DNA of 60,000 bases from NCBI RefSeq assembly GCF_932526225.1, contig NC_064038.1:3164001-3224000 (forward strand), written 5' to 3'. A program made the position numbers and the translations under genes. This DNA is from Nematostella vectensis. Taxonomy: Eukaryota > Cnidaria > Anthozoa > Actiniaria > Edwardsiidae. Each line of letters starts with the position of its first letter. Positions within the stretch are counted from its first letter, which is position 1. Below the pieces are notes generated by a model. The model was not told where the DNA came from and ran no database searches. It saw nothing but the letters and a program-made list of their open reading frames with translations. Of the stretch, positions 48,719-59,500 are shown piece after piece.

Positions 48719-49408
48719 ATGGCAAACAGCGACGTTAGCAGTGGTGCCATATACACCTCGCTTCCCAGTGTTTGCCCCCCGAAGGGTACGCACATGACGC
48801 CTGCCGTTCCGGCAAGCATCGGCGGCGACGTGTAAAGCTTTCTACTCCAGAAAATATGTGACACTCAGGCAGTTCTAGACAACGAGATAACGCATCATCG
48901 ACAGGTGCGGAAGAAGTATAAGCGCGCCTTTGCCGTTACCCATGCTGTGTCTGTGGCATCCGGCATCGCTGCAGGGGCGCTTTCGAGCGCCGGGGTAGGG
49001 GTCTCTTTGAGTGGGATAGGGGTTCTGATCGGCGGTCCGCTGGCAGGGGTCGCTGGGCTGGTCGGTGTCGCGGGCGCAGGCGCAGGCGCAGGGATAGTCT
49101 CTAGGGGTCTTACGAGCAAGGTGGCTAAACACGAAGACACGATGGTTTTAGCGGAGAGTAAAAAAACCTCGATCAGCGAGCTGGTCTCTAAGGCTCTGCA
49201 AGACGGGCATATCTCAGACGAAGAGTTTCGGCTAATACTTCGGGAGCAAGAGAGATACTAGGCGCTCAAGGCCGCTACCAGAGCTCGGCACGGCCTTGCA
49301 TCGCGTGAGAAAAAATGCAGGAAAGGGCCCCCCCTGGAAAAACGCGAAAAGATGAAAAAAAGACTGCGAGAAATTCGCGAGGAGTTCGGGAGTGAGATGT
49401 TCGAGTAA
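48719..49408 (+). pseudogene. Glycine-rich viral membrane protein with two in-frame stops
   Basis: ATG at 48719. The frame is open except TAA at 48833-48835 and TAG at 49259-49261, and ends at TAA 49406-49408. The middle has VASGIAAGALSSAGVGVSLS and PLAGVAGLVGVAGAGAGAG, a long small-residue hydrophobic stretch, then KHEDTMVLAESKKTSISELV and a charged tail REKMKKRLREIREEFG. Both stops could be C-to-T changes. From memory this is a recurrent cnidarian Polinton protein; role unknown. Confidence 0.5.
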
Positions 49409-49542
49409 AGCTCAGGTTTAAACGCCACGCCAGCGGCTTTTAATTTACGGCCGAAAAACTGTCATTCCGCGCTCCGTAGGGTGGCGGCCCAACCCAATGC
49501 TATGCACATGTGTACATATATATACTACAGGACAGACGGAGG

Positions 49543-49887
49543 TCTAATTGCAAGGTTCCCACTGGTTTCTATGAAAGGTCGCAGTCCCGCTGCTGTCGAT
49601 AGACAGCGGATTAATGATTGCTAACCATTGCTAATTATTTATCTACGCGAAGTGGTCCAGACGTAGATCGATAATTGCTAATTATTAATCTACGCGAAGT
49701 GGTCCCGACGTAGATTGATAATTAGCAATTATTAATCTACGCGAAACGCGTTTCGGTGTCTACGAAAGCCCCAAGCCTGGAATGGGGCTTGGGGGGTCGG
49801 AGGGGCCCAGCGCACCTCCCAAGCCTAAAATGGGTCTGGGAGGCCCGGAGGGGCGATTTGCGTTCTATGAAACTACTCAGTCCCCCC
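49543..49887. repeat. Right terminal inverted repeat
   Basis: 345 bp inverted relative to 38158-38498. It holds the palindrome CGAAACGCGTTTCG (49742-49755) and two full hairpins (49662-49694 and 49709-49741), one more than the left copy. The outer end is a six-C run. Confidence 0.85.
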
Positions 49888-49893
49888 TCATTC
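49888..49893. repeat. Right target-site duplication TCATTC
   Basis: Exact copy of 38152-38157, directly after the terminal C-run. Confidence 0.8.
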
Positions 49894-51330
49894 AATAAAC
49901 TCCATTTTGTATTTCCACACAACTGTTTAAATCCTCCAGATATACAGAACCTCCAAAGAAGACATTCTCTGAGTTTTGACCAACAATTTTGTAAAATACT
50001 TAATTTAGTCCAGATTGATACGTCGTTCTCAACTCGAATTGATCGTAGAAATGTCTTCTTTCGCTGTAAATCCTCCACAGACGATAAGATATATTCACTA
50101 AAGAACTTCTCTTGAATGTGGATACGTTAAGCTGGTTATGCAGGTAAATTCCTAGAGTGATTTGTCGTTTTTCTTCGTATGAAGAGACGATTAGCTTCCT
50201 TTTTTTATCCCAAATAAACATTCAGCAAACTTGAAATTGTCGCGCGCGTTGCAAAATCATTAAGGCCGGAAATTGTTAAAACACAGGGAGTTTGAAGCCG
50301 ATTTTCCGTAAAGTCAATGATTCTAGATAAAATGACAATAAAATGCCGTTTTGGTGTTTAAGATCTATTACCTCGGGAGTAAAAACCCAGTTTCCGATTG
50401 GCATTTTACAAATCAACTCACTATTTCGAGCTTTGGAGGTGAGCGGTCCGGTATCGCGGGGTCCGGATCGTAGGATACCGGCCCTCAAGAGAGCCAATCA
50501 GAGCGCGCGATTTGATGGATACCGGACCCCGAAAAAAAAATGCTGTTATTGTGATTCAAAAAAAATATTCTAATATCGTAATATCATGGACCATTTGCGT
50601 CACTCAGTAGCATTGCCTTTGTCTATCGTTGCATTTTAGGGCCCCCGAGACCGAGCATTTTTGCGCGAGCATGCGACCATTAGCCGAAAACTTCAAGCAC
50701 ATCAAATTTTCGGGGGACCATTCGGGGGCCCTCATTTTGTAGAGTCAAGGTTTAATACAGAGGTTGCACGCTTGCTCCGGAAGAACCGAAAGAACAAGCA
50801 AAAAAAGCTGCCTCACAAGTCAGTGTTTATCTGCAACAACATAACCGCCATCAAACCATACATAACAACCACTTTACTATCCTGCTGCCCGTGACCTGAC
50901 TTATAAGGGCTTTAGGAACAGGTTTTGTTAGGCCAAATTCTTAACAACGAAACAACAAGAAGTCACGAGCAAAGAGACTCAAGCAAATACTGCGGTCACG
51001 AGCTTTTCTACAAGCGTTTGATCTCCATTGCAAATACAATTATGCTTTTTAGTCCCAAACAGACTTTTATTACCAAACCATGATTTGATTACTAGAATAT
51101 TTATTATTATTGGGTATTCGTACCAAGACGCAGGGGCCTAAAAAAGTGGTAGGGTGAGGGGGATGTGGGTGAATGGTAATAGGTGAGGGTGATGGAGAGG
51201 AGCTGCTATGTAAATATAGATTGCATGGTGATGTTTTGGTGTGAGTGGAAAATAAATATGATAACAAAATTGATGAGGAAAATGTTTGGATGGCTGAGGG
51301 GTGATTAAAAGACAAAGCAGGGAAATAAGG
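49894..51330. other. Intergenic DNA between virus and gene B
   Basis: No gene recognised. Around 50441-50532 a GGGTCCGGATC...ATACCGGACCCC pair suggests a small MITE remnant. Short plus-strand frames show no domain or codon pattern. Confidence 0.4.
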
Positions 51331-51815
51331 TGAAGGGTTATAGTGTAGGGTGTGGTGGAGTATATGGTGCGGTGAAGTGTATGGTGTAGGGTGTGTAGGA
51401 GTGTATGGTGTAGGGTGTGGTGGAGTGTAGGGTGTCGTGGAGTGTAGGGTGTGGTGTAGTGTGTGGTGTAGGGTTTGGTGGAGTGTAGAGTGTGGTGGAG
51501 TGTAGGGTGTGGTGGAGTGTAGGGTGTGATGGAGTGTAGGGTGTGGTGGAGTGTGTGGTGTAGGGTGTGGTGGAGTGTTGGGTGTGGCGGAGTGTAGGGT
51601 GTGGTGTAGGTGGTGTAGGGTGTGGTGGAATGTAGGGTGTGGTGGAGTGTAGGGTGTGGTGTAGGTGGTGTAGGGTGTGGTGGAGTGCATGTTGTAGGGT
51701 GTGATGGAGTGTAGGATGTGGTGGAGTGTAGGGTGTGGTGGAGTGTAGGGTGTGGTGGAGTGAAGGGTGTGGTGGAGTGTAGGGTGTGGTGGAGTGTATG
51801 GTGTATTAAATGGCA
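51330..51815. repeat. GT-rich minisatellite of about 15 bp
   Basis: Units of the type GTGTAGGGTGTGGTGGA, with variants. The minus-strand frame rich in His/Pro/Thr is a by-product. Confidence 0.9.
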
Positions 51816-51841
51816 GTTCTACTATCGATAGATATATCCCG

Positions 51842-51847
51842 CTTTAT
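51842..51847 (-). terminator. Candidate polyadenylation signal of gene B
   Basis: AATAAA on the minus strand about 590 bases after the gene B stop. It is the first good match I saw; no transcript evidence. Confidence 0.3.
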
Positions 51848-52439
51848 TTCTACTAAATTCAGGATGATAAAGATAAATCTTGCATATAACTAGATAACGT
51901 TATTTGTCGTCTTTGTTCTCACATAAAATAGATACCAGCAAGCACCGGCTCGGTCTAGAAATTTCATTTTACCTTTGAGAAGAAAAATTGCATTTGAACA
52001 AAGCGGGGGACTGGGTTTGGAATCATGAAGGTTTTGTAGAATTGTTTAGGCACAACAACCCTTTTCAACATGTTTTTTTTAATTAGCCTCTTCCTCGTTA
52101 TGCAACAAACTTTGGAATCCATAGAGAAGAACCTATTCCAGTCCTTGTACAATCCATTATACAATTTGCGTGTACGATGACACAAACAACGCTTGATGCA
52201 GCTTTTCATGTATATCATCTTGTCTATAATACAACTTGTTGCTCAATTTGGAATCTAGAGCTGTCTGATTAGTCCGTTTTCTCCACCACTTTGTAGACTG
52301 TTTATGTACAGAGCAACTGTGACGTAACGAACAATGTGCTACTTGCTCTACATTGAACTTGTACAATGTAAGCTAAGTTTGGTCTCTAATAACCCAAATT
52401 CGGAGCAACCAAGAAACCATCACCATCACCATTAAACTA

Positions 52440-52688
52440 CTATTTGACTGCACACTTTGTTTGGGTAAAGTTGGCCAAATCTTCTCTCAAGAGCTCCAAA
52501 TGCTGGCCATCAAACAAACCCGTGTCCTCGCTTGCTATCCACATTAATTCTAATACGTCGATACTAGCGCCAATACCCACGGTGTATACCTGGACTCCTT
52601 TCATTTTAAGACGATTGGCGGCGATGATGGTAGGCGTGAACGGTCCTCGATCCTTGGTCTGGATTCCGTCCGACATTAAAACGGCCAC
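52440..52688 (-). CDS. Gene B last exon: vWA C-terminal part
   Basis: Encodes VAVLMSDGIQTKDRGPFTPT, MKGVQVYTVGIGAS and QTKCAVK, then stop. Gene A exon 5 instead splices onward after its last cysteine. Confidence 0.75.
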   Translation of the reverse strand: MAVLMSDGIQTKDRGPFTPTIIAANRLKMKGVQVYTVGIGASIDVLELMWIASEDTGLFDGQHLELLREDLANFTQTKCAVK

Positions 52689-54284
52689 CTACAATTGTGT
52701 GACAAAATAGTAAAATATATCGCGTGACTTACAATTGTGTGACAAAATAGTGTAATGTATCGCGTGACCTACAATTGTGTGACAAAATAGTGAAATGTAC
52801 GGCGTGACCTACAGTTGCGTGACAAAATCGTGAAATGCATCGCGTGACCTTCAGTTGCGTGACAACACTGTGGCCTACAATTGTCTGACAAAATAGTGAC
52901 ATGTATAGCGTTACCTTCAGCTGCGTGACAAAATCGTCATTTATTTATATAGTGTGAGCGTTACATATGTAGTGTTACCATAGTAACAGCACGTCGACGA
53001 CATATCATCAAGAAATACGTCATAATGCGTTACCATGACAACGGCTTGATATATACTGCTCACACCCTGGCAACAACAACAACCGGCAACAGAACCCACC
53101 TTCTGACTGTCCTCTCTCATTCCTGCTTCCTGAGTGAAAAGACTTTTATCGGCAAGTGTAAGCGCTTTATCGATGAACGTGTAGCCTTTTTTCCGCCTTA
53201 GCTCGTCAATATCTCTTTTGATGTTGACGGCGTTCATTTTTACTCCTTTGTATTTGTCGAAGGGGATATCAATTACTGGGTCGGTGCTGAACGTTATGAT
53301 ACCGACATGGGTGCCTTGGTCGGATATGTCACCCATGTCCACGATAGACTTGACGTAGTTCTTTATCTACAGCAAAAATATATTAATTAGTTGATAATAT
53401 CAAGGCAAATCAAACTGCGATAATAAATTCGAAATGTTTTGCTGAGGGTAAGAAGAGGGTCCTCATCTAATATGTCATTCATGTTCTTTTTGGACTTGAA
53501 AAAGTTTTTTATTTACATCAAGAAAGGTGTTACTGCGGTTTGCAATATTCTGCGAGCTCGCGCCGCCGATTAAACACTTAAACCGTCTTCTGGCGTCCGT
53601 CATTCAAAATGTTTGAAGCGTTTTCATTTGCCAACACTGAAATGTCTTCCAATCGTGCCACCTCTCCGCACTGCGCTAACCAAGCACCTAATTAGCCTCC
53701 TCTGCAGGCATCTCAAAAAACAGAAAGAGAAAAAAACCTGATTTGGGTTTCCTGTGGAAAAATACCGGAAGTCAGAAACCGGTATCGCTGCATTCGTCCC
53801 ATTCCCTCTCTTTCCCTCTTTACTTCCCCTCAGTCTTCCTCCTCCGCAATTTACCCGTTTTTCTTCTTATTATTTTTACAAATGCGGATTTGTCTGTGGA
53901 GGAGGCTAACACCTTATGTAATTCCGTTAGTTTGAATGAAGTCGAAAAGCCAGAAACGGTTTAGCAGTTACAAATCATTGACGAGAGCTCGCAGAATATT
54001 AGAAATCGCAGTAAGAGATCTGTTAGAAACTAAAATAACCTATTTTCACTTTATAAATGATTATCAATTTATAAATGGGTATCAAAATATTTTCCCATTC
54101 TTTTCATTTTTTTACTTCATAATTGTTTAGGGACCACATCGAGATAATTCATAGGAAACGGGTTGAACTCACTTTCCCCCAGGTCCGCCGTCCCATACTT
54201 GCGGATGCATCGAGAAGGAAGGCGATATCAATAGGGCAACTCTCTAAAAACAAAACAACAGTCAGACAGACGGACGGACGGACG

Positions 54285-54331
<47 letters not shown>

Positions 54332-54392
54332 TGACAGACAGACAGACACACAGACAGACAGGCAGGCAGGCAGACAGACAGGCAGACAGACA

Positions 54393-54488
<96 letters not shown>

Positions 54489-54492
54489 GGCA

Positions 54493-54533
<41 letters not shown>

Positions 54534-54882
54534 ACAGACAGGCAGGCAGACAGACAGGCAGGCAGGCAGACAGACAGGCAGGCAGGCAGACAGACAGGCA
54601 TATATACTGTTACCATAGTAACACTACAGGCAGACAGACCCAGCCGTAGCAAGGGCTGGGGGCTGGAGACCTGCTACGGCACTGCTTTAACTTTTGTTAG
54701 GAATCTTCTTACTTTTTTAATAGTTTTTCGGCATTTTAGAGGACAATCGTTTTCTTGAGGACAGCATCGCTCGTCGGGACTACTACACTCATCGTCCGAG
54801 TTACACAAATAACTGACGCCAGTACACTGCTGATAGGATTTGTACTGAAAAACAGGAGGGCAGGCTCCTCCTTGGCGGATAT
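52440..54882 (-). CDS. Gene B: small WAP-vWA protein, paralogue of gene A's N-terminus
   Basis: Four exons (54713-54882, 54173-54241, 53100-53366, 52440-52688) in matching phases encode one WAP and one vWA domain, then stop. The first exon begins mid-codon, so a signal-peptide exon must lie upstream, outside the window or not found. Exon lengths and sequence mirror WAP0-vWA-0 of gene A. The MIDAS is intact (DASAS). Probably a secreted single-domain protein. If the final stop is a mutation, it could instead be a broken 5' part of gene A's neighbour. Confidence 0.65.
52690..52935. repeat. About 40-bp tandem array carrying the last-exon splice acceptor
   Basis: Six or seven units contain CCTACAATTGTGTGACAAAA or close variants. 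On the minus strand each ends like the real acceptor (CAATTGTAG then G), with the true exon directly following the array. Confidence 0.75.
53100..53366 (-). CDS. Gene B exon: vWA middle
   Basis: 267 bp, same length and phase as gene A exon 4. Encodes GTHVGIITFSTDPVIDIPFD and KGYTFIDKALTLADKSLFTQ. Confidence 0.75.
53367..54172 (-). other. Gene B intron, nothing recognised
   Basis: An 806-bp AT-rich intron. Several short plus frames show no domain. Confidence 0.45.
54173..54241 (-). CDS. Gene B exon: vWA start with intact MIDAS
   Basis: Encodes SCPIDIAFLLDASASMGRR; DASAS satisfies DxSxS. I use the second of two tandem AG acceptors because it keeps phase 0 with the WAP exon. Donor GTGAGT. Confidence 0.65.
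54262..54600. repeat. CAGA/CAGG tetranucleotide microsatellite
   Basis: Long uninterrupted runs in the intron between the WAP and vWA exons of gene B. Frames through it (DRQT or CLSV type) are artefacts. Confidence 0.95.
54713..54882 (-). CDS. Gene B exon: WAP domain
   Basis: Encodes GGACPPVFQYKSYQQC, CNSDDECSSPDERCCPQENDC and PLKC, close to gene A exon 2. Acceptor TTCGCAG, donor GTAAGA. Confidence 0.75.
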
Positions 54883-55029
54883 CTGCGAAGAAAAGAAAAA
54901 GCAAATGTAAGGAAAAAAAGGGCAAATAAAAATTCACCAGTCCAGTTTAAATTAAACCAGACATTATAATCTAGAAGCTAAATTCCGCACGTAGCAGCTG
55001 TTTATTGATTTAGACGTCCATTTCTTTCG

Positions 55030-56050
55030 CACGCTTCAACTTCAACTTCAACTTTATTGTACATAAATACATTATTGTTTCTTTTATGTGCTCACCCGCT
55101 AATAGAACAGGCTAATCTAAGCGGGTTCAGCTTAAATAATAGTTACAATAATAGTTACAATAATTTCAGAAATAACAAACACAGGACGAGCAAGACGAAC
55201 AGGTACATGGGAGGAGTTTAGTTTTCATGTAGAGAGCAAAATGTTTGTTGGAGGAATATATCAAAGTAAACTTGAAAAGCTTGAATAGCTTTGCTTATAT
55301 GGTATATATCAACGTAGTCATCAATCTGCTTTAAGACTTCAAGGAGTTTTTGATGTAATTTCGTTTTGAATGCTTTTTTTGCCATTTTCTTTTAGGAAAG
55401 CTGGTAGCTCATTCCATAGCCTTGCGCCAAGCCTGGAAAATGATTTGTATTGGAGCTGGAGTTTTGCATGTTTGATATAGAAATTATTAGATTTCGATGA
55501 TCTAGTGTTATATGAATGAACTTTTTTAGTATCTGTGAAAGGTTCGACAATGTTCTTAGGTGCTATACAATTTCGAACATCATTCATTAGGTTGCATATA
55601 TTTCCGAAATAAAGAAAATTTATTGGTAGAATATCTGCATCAAGGAAGAGCGGGACTGCATGGTCTCGTCTTTTTGCAAAGTATATAAATCGCAGAGAAA
55701 AGAATTTTATTCGTATGACATTTGTCAGCCGATCCCCAAACTGATATTGCGTAAGATATATATGGCTCAATTAAGGACTTGTATATTTGTAAAAGTACTT
55801 TGCGTGGAAGAAAATGTCTAATTTTTGCCATAAGTCCAACTGTTTTACTTATTTTAGTTGTAATTTATATGATTTTTAAAGGAGAGATTCTCATCAAGAA
55901 GCATTCCGAGATACTTGACAAAATTCTTACACTCAAGGCTCGATCTAGATTTTTTATCATTATCGAATATCTTTATTTTTGGTTTAAAAGGAAGCAGTTT
56001 TTGGTAAGGGCGAAATATAACATAATTCGATACACTAGAATCATGCACTT
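55030..56050 (-). mobile_element. CR1/L2-like LINE, 3' fragment of the reverse transcriptase ORF
   Basis: Three minus-strand frames in order read CKNFVKYLGMLLDENLSFKN (56048-55854), LLQIYKSLIEPYISYAISVW (55831-55640) and HSYNTRSSKSNNF with FSRLGARLWNELPAFLK (to 55339). These are the conserved C-terminal blocks of non-LTR reverse transcriptases of the CR1/L2 type. Frames are shifted, so it is dead. The 3' end carries a (TTGAAG)n-like tail near 55034-55055. Confidence 0.8.
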
Positions 56051-56403
56051 ATTTGATGTGACAAAACATTACATGAATTGGTAAATTGATATAGTTTTAG
56101 CAAGTCTAGAAAAAACGTTTCACTGCTCATTTTAAGTAGCTTTTATTGACATTTGAAGTATGTTCATTAAAACGATTTGATAAACAAATATCTAAATTTT
56201 ATTTGGGCGTCATCAACCCAAGGCAAATCTGTGCTGAGTAATAAAATAACAGTTATTGAATATAGCATAGTAAGATAATAAAAGTTTGACAAAAATATTA
56301 AAACAAAGTTTACTTGAATTTGCTAAAAGGGAATCGTTTCCTGTAAGATGTTGTGGGTACACACGGAATCGTTTTTATGGGTTTGTGTTTCATAGCTATT
56401 TTC

Positions 56404-56592
56404 CATCTTAGGCTAAGTTCAAACGTCGTATTATCAATGAGCCGTATATTCCATCTTAGGCTAAGTTAAAACTTCGTATTATCCATGAGCCGTATTCAAT
56501 GCAAATTCGTGCAAATGAAGATGACGACTCGATTCATGCATTTGCATTGAATACGGCTCATGGATAATAAGATGTTTGAACTTAGCCTTAGT
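56404..56592. mobile_element. MITE-like palindromic repeat
   Basis: CTTAGGCTAAGTT...GTCGTATTATC and ATGAGCCGTATTCAATGCA at the left are matched in inverted order at the right (TTGCATTGAATACGGCTCAT ... GAACTTAGCCTTAG). A partial extra left end precedes it. Related to 6868-6999. Confidence 0.65.
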
Positions 56593-59500
56593 GTAGAAGA
56601 TAAGAAAGAAAAAAAAATCTAAATTTGATGCCACGTGAACAAATGATAATACATGTGGCTAAAATGGAAGGCGCTGATTGGTCGAGTGGCAATGATACTT
56701 TGGCCAATCTGTACTGTGTGTGTATATACATGGACCATCTTATGCTACTAATACACAGGAAATGATAAAGAAAATTTCAAAATCGAGTCGCAAAATAAGC
56801 CAACGTTTCGGATTTCACACAGGAAAAGAACGCACGTATAACGATTCTATACGTGAAGAGAGAAATTATATACTGGCTCGGCGGCCAACTTGGCAACGAG
56901 GAGCCTAAGGACGTTTTTTTAAAGATAAGCAGCCCAAAGGTTAAACAGTAATTTGATTTTACTTTTGGCAAGGAAACTTTTTTTAACGGGATATTGGATT
57001 TTTAAGTACTTAGGTACTTGAGAATAACGCTTCGAGGGGCACGTCTTTGACAACTTGTCTAGCGACATCTCCAGATTATAACGTCATTGTCCTATAACGT
57101 TCAAACGGGTTGAAGCTCAGCTCGAAGAGAAAACAACACATATCAAAGAACACGATAGCATCAATGGTTGAGTTTTTCCCACGATACGATTGAATGCCGA
57201 CTTTATACGGACATTTGTCAGGAATTCAAGTTTTTTTTATACAAGGATATGCAAAGGGTGCGAAATATTTCTCTGAAGTCAGACATATAAATATTTACCA
57301 TTGTCAGTACTTCTAAGTAAACTTTATGCTCTCCGAGAATGCACTTGTTCTTCATTGTAGAGTTACCAGAGGTTATTATGAGCTTGCAAACATTTGCTTG
57401 TCGCATTATTTTTCAATATGGACGGCTCAAGTACTTAAGGATACCGTAGACCCAAGCGGTAATTACCCCGGTTTTACCCCGAAAAATCGCTCGCGCTCGC
57501 GTCGGATTAAAGCAAATGCCAGCAAACTATATATATATCAATTTAAAGCTTAATGATAGTACTTTCCTCCTAAAATAATCATTTTTTATACGCGCTTAAT
57601 TTTGAGTGCTTTTGCCTGGTCCGAAGTGCGAAATCGACCACTTTTAAACATGCGAATTATTTATACACAACAAAAGCGCGCAACCTCCCGGGATCTGCTT
57701 TATATCTTTCGTTTTGTACTGAACTGACAAACCGTGTCTACATTTGACGTCACACAGCCTCGTTGATTAATAATCAAGGGTCAAAGTTAGGCGTGGAATA
57801 ATTTTGCTTCTTTGGCTACAACGCGCTAATTAAGTCCGTAGCAAAAAAAGCTATTGATTATCCGCGGCAATGTTTGACAGAACAATATCTATTAGACGCT
57901 TGCCAAGTTGCGCAGGAATCGGGCGGTTAGAAGTGTACCTTTAATTCACATATTTAGAGTAAGATGGGGTGAAATTTGATTGCGAGATATCGGGGATTGA
58001 AGTTGTGTAAACATTAGAGGCAGCGTGACAGTAATGACAGACGAAGAGCAAATAGAGCCGCGTATGGCAACCAATCACATTGCATGCTCTACACGCAGCA
58101 GGAAAACTCTTAGGCGCTCAAATGTCATAGCGCTAGTCGTGCAAGTGAAGGAAGACTAGATCGAAACCAGCTTGCACCGAAGAAAAGAAGAGCGCGGAAA
58201 ACTTAAAAAGACCGCGAACGGAGACAACTCTCTGTTTTAGGCTTTCTTCCTCGCTTAGCCTTCTTCGAAGGAAGCCAAGGATTCTTACTTAATCTTGGCG
58301 TAGTTTACAACTATGCAAAATTTAGAGAAAACGCTTATAAAGTTGATATAAATACGGATAAATCTCGGATAAAACATCGATAATGATACTGACGCGCTTG
58401 TATGCATATTAGAGGGAAAAGCCGTAAAACTAAGTTCCCCGGATGTTGATCGCGGGACTTTGAGCTAAGTAAACAGGATTATGGGATTATTGACACCTTC
58501 GGGAATAACGCTACACTCGTTCGAATTCGGTTTTTCTTGAATATCTGGCGGAGTATTTAAGATTTTGGTGGTATTTTTTTGCAAACATCTAGAGTGTGCC
58601 TATTGTCATCGAATGGCATAATAAAAAAAAAAATAAAACCCGAAATGAAGTCATTTGGGTCTACGGTATCGTTAACTTTGAGGAAATACCTCCCTTGGGA
58701 TTTCCACACACACAAAAAAAACAATTTTTTTGCAGCCTTTAACAAAACCCTTCCCTTGGAATTTCCAGTGTTTCAATTGAGTTTTGACCCCTCACCCTCG
58801 GAATTTCCAGTGACTCAAATATACCCCCTCTATTTGGAATCTCCAGATCCTCGACCCCCCTTAGCAAAGCTAATGCCTGGAATCTTTTGGTGGTATTCTC
58901 TAACACAATTAAGCTATAAAGAGTAAGCTATACAGGGGCGGGTCAAGCGTTTCTTTAAGGGGGAGGGGGCATCAATATATAAAACATTATGGTTAAAGTG
59001 TGGAAGGTAAAATTGTGTAATTTAGGCTGTCTTTGGACACCAATCACAACCGGGTGGATCTAAAGGCATGGGGTGGTTAGCTCTTCTGCAGGCAAGGTTT
59101 ACCATAGGGGGCTGGGTCTAAGAGTGTGCCTTTATATTCTCTCATTTGCAGCTATGGACAACTCAGTACCTTTATGAGTTGGTCATTGTTTATTATCACA
59201 TATTTAAAATAACAGGTCAATGCTTACAACACTGCTATCTATAACTTTTACAGTGGTTTCCATAAAAATGTACAAAAAAGAGCACTAGCCAAAGTTAAGT
59301 TAGGAGAACAAAGATAGTGTATTGGTGATAAATAAGCCCCTCTTATAAGCTAAACTGTATTCCATGGGGTCACTGGGTTATGTAAACCACCAAAAGTGTT
59401 TCGTTTGAAAGGAATATGTACACTTATGCACTAGTCATTTGAAATCCCCACCCCCATGGTCCCGGGGAAGTGTGGGGTTAACGTGGGGTTTAGAGCACTT

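Larger units (their letters stand above)
38158..49887. mobile_element. Integrated Polinton/Maverick-like virus, 11.73 kb
   Basis: Terminal inverted repeats, a perfect 6-bp target duplication (the size known for Maverick integrases), a retroviral-type integrase, a packaging ATPase, capsid-region genes and a replication gene define it. It is visibly more GC-rich than the host DNA. It is shorter than typical 15-20 kb Polintons and lacks a recognisable protein-primed polymerase B. Nearly every gene is broken, so this copy should be inert. Confidence 0.85.

Noticed and set aside
51070-51690. 206-codon His/Pro/Thr-rich minus frame
   Set aside because: Translation of a GT-rich minisatellite; no splice or domain support.
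54123-54758. Plus and minus frames rich in DRQT or CLSV
   Set aside because: Pure translation of a CAGA/CAGG microsatellite.
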